Of a DNA stretch of 5,386 nucleotides, positions 4,222-5,386 are shown piece by piece (the stretch's first letter is position 1; every line of letters starts with the position of its first letter). The stretch spans positions 1 to 5,386 of the forward strand of contig CAAEVU010000261.1 in the NCBI GenBank assembly GCA_900759575.1. Reading direction: 5' to 3'. The notes below the pieces were generated by a model that ran no database searches, had not been told where the DNA came from, and was given only the letters and a program-made list of their open reading frames with translations. Source of the stretch: Clostridia bacterium. Its GTDB lineage: Bacteria > Bacillota > Clostridia > Oscillospirales > Acutalibacteraceae. The translations under genes were made by a program, and so were the position numbers.

Positions 4222-5386
4222 ATGAAAAGCATCGGGATCGATCTGGGAACAACCACCATCAGCATCAATGTTGTAGAGGCTTCCGGCCCAAGTGTGTGGC
4301 GGAAAGAGACGCTGAAAAACGGGAGTTTTTTAGAAACTGCCCATCCTTGGGAACGGGTGCAGGATGTAGAGAGCATTGTAAGCAGAGCAAAAACTGCCTT
4401 GGATGCCATCTTGAAAGAAACGAACGACGTGGTTTCCATCGGTCTGACCGGGCAAATGCATGGGATCGTCTATTTGGACCGGGAAGGCAAAGCAGTGAGC
4501 CCGCTGTATACTTGGCAGGATGGGCGGGGCAGCTTGCCTGTATTTGAGGGAAAAAGCGTTTGCGACCTGCTGTGGGAGAATCACCGGGTGAAAGCTTCCT
4601 CTGGCTATGGAGCGGTTACGCATTTATATCATGTGAAAATGGGCCAGGTCCCTGCCGAGGCAGTGACCTTTTGTACGATCGCAGACTATTTGGGCATGAT
4701 TCTCACCGGGAGAAAGCGTCCCTTGCTGCACACAAGTCAAGGCGCAAGTTTGGGATTGTTCGATGAAAACGCGAATAGCTTTCGAAAAGATGTGGCCCAA
4801 GCCTGGGGAATGGACCCTGCATTCTTCCCGGAACTGACGGAAGAGCTGACCGTGCTTGGAGAGTATGGGGGAATTCCTGTAACAGTTTCCCTTGGGGATA
4901 ATCAGGCCAGCTTTTTGGGGTCGGTGCGCAATGCGCCGGAAGCGTTGTTGGTCAATGTTGGAACGGGCGCTCAGATTTCCGTACTTTCTTCCAGAAGGTT
5001 TGAGGCGCCCGGTATTGAGACCCGGCCGTTTCTCCTGGGAACCGTCCTGTTGGTGGGAGCCACTTTGTGCGGCGGGGCTGCATATGCCGCTCTGGAGAGA
5101 TTTTTCCGGGAGTATGCCGTGGCAGCAGGGGCTGCGGATGTGCCCCAATACCAGGTGATGCAGCGTTTGTTAGAGAATCAGGCAGAACCTGCAACTGGAT
5201 GGCGCGTAAGGACGACTTTTGCGGGCACCAGAGAAGACCCAGGGGAGGCGGGGAAAATAGAGGGCATCCGTACGGAAAATTTTCATCCTGCCAACATGAT
5301 TCGGGGAGTGCTTTCCGGTATGGCGGAAGAACTTTACCAGCTGTATCAGGTGATTTGCCAGGGAACTGGCCTTCCTAGGAAACGGC
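4222..5386 (+). CDS. FGGY-family carbohydrate kinase, sedoheptulokinase-like (3' truncated)
   Basis: The frame is open from ATG 4222 to the window edge (388 codons plus one base). The start is supported by AAAGGGAGG (4205-4213), 8 nt upstream. The N-terminal phosphate-binding motif 'GIDLGTTT' covers residues 5-12. 'GLTGQMHGI' (74-82) and 'YTWQDGR' (96-102) form the sugar-binding face. 'SLGDNQAS' (223-230) carries the catalytic base Asp226, and 'VNVGTGAQ' (244-251) is the second phosphate loop, followed by a glycine-rich 'GATLCGGAAY'. The family phosphorylates sugars with ATP in the cytoplasm. The 'GQMHGI...SPLYTWQDGRG' block is what I associate with sedoheptulokinases rather than xylulo- or glycerol kinases, but substrate assignment within FGGY by eye is unsafe. 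Typical members have about 450-500 residues; the visible part stops just before the adenosine-binding 'ASGNG'-type motif. It has its own promoter and is not part of the groESL operon. Confidence 0.9.
   Translation, partial: MKSIGIDLGTTTISINVVEASGPSVWRKETLKNGSFLETAHPWERVQDVESIVSRAKTALDAILKETNDVVSIGLTGQMHGIVYLDREGKAVSPLYTWQDGRGSLPVFEGKSVCDLLWENHRVKASSGYGAVTHLYHVKMGQVPAEAVTFCTIADYLGMILTGRKRPLLHTSQGASLGLFDENANSFRKDVAQAWGMDPAFFPELTEELTVLGEYGGIPVTVSLGDNQASFLGSVRNAPEALLVNVGTGAQISVLSSRRFEAPGIETRPFLLGTVLLVGATLCGGAAYAALERFFREYAVAAGAADVPQYQVMQRLLENQAEPATGWRVRTTFAGTREDPGEAGKIEGIRTENFHPANMIRGVLSGMAEELYQLYQVICQGTGLPRKR

Noticed and set aside
4155..4547. Plus-strand 130-codon frame over the kinase start
   Set aside because: It begins in the groEL terminator region, upstream of the kinase promoter, and is a shadow of the kinase frame, which has clear motifs and an SD.
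1..5386. CRISPR array, tRNA/rRNA genes, insertion sequence or phage features
   Set aside because: No regularly spaced repeats, no recognisable tRNA or rRNA segments, and no transposase, integrase or terminal inverted repeats were seen on either strand.

Overview
The window looks like chromosomal DNA of a Gram-positive anaerobe of the class Clostridia. The GroEL/GroES sequences are clostridial in style, promoters are consensus sigma-A type, the Shine-Dalgarno (SD) sequences are purine-rich, the heat-shock operon carries a CIRCE/HrcA operator, and there is an ER-type (SipW) signal peptidase next to a TasA-like exported protein. The genus cannot be fixed from the sequence alone; a gut Oscillospiraceae-like member is my guess. 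All recognised genes lie on the + strand.

Layout. (1) Positions 1-417 hold the 3' end of a LysR-type regulator cut by the window edge. (2) Positions 418-510 are a short intergenic region with three abutting perfect palindromes over a candidate extended -10 promoter. (3) Positions 511-1549 are a two-gene secretion module: a small TasA/camelysin-like protein with a SipW-type signal peptide, then a SipW-type signal peptidase that probably processes it, closed by a strong terminator at 1574-1626. (4) Positions 1627-1859 have no convincing gene, only some inverted repeats. (5) Positions 1860-4152 are a complete groES-groEL operon: sigma-A promoter, perfect CIRCE operator at the start of transcription, an unusually long (about 210 nt) structured leader, groES, groEL, terminator. 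(6) From 4168 a perfect-consensus promoter with a very short leader drives an FGGY-family sugar kinase (sedoheptulokinase-like) that is open to the right edge and so lacks its C-terminus.

Functionally these are at least three independent transcription units: matrix or surface protein export (2-3), protein folding under HrcA heat-shock control (5), and sugar phosphorylation (6). Whether the LysR regulator acts on the neighbouring TasA-like gene is open. Nothing here clearly amounts to an undescribed system. The most unusual signals are the palindrome cluster at 441-482 and the interlocked inverted repeats and long leader of groES.
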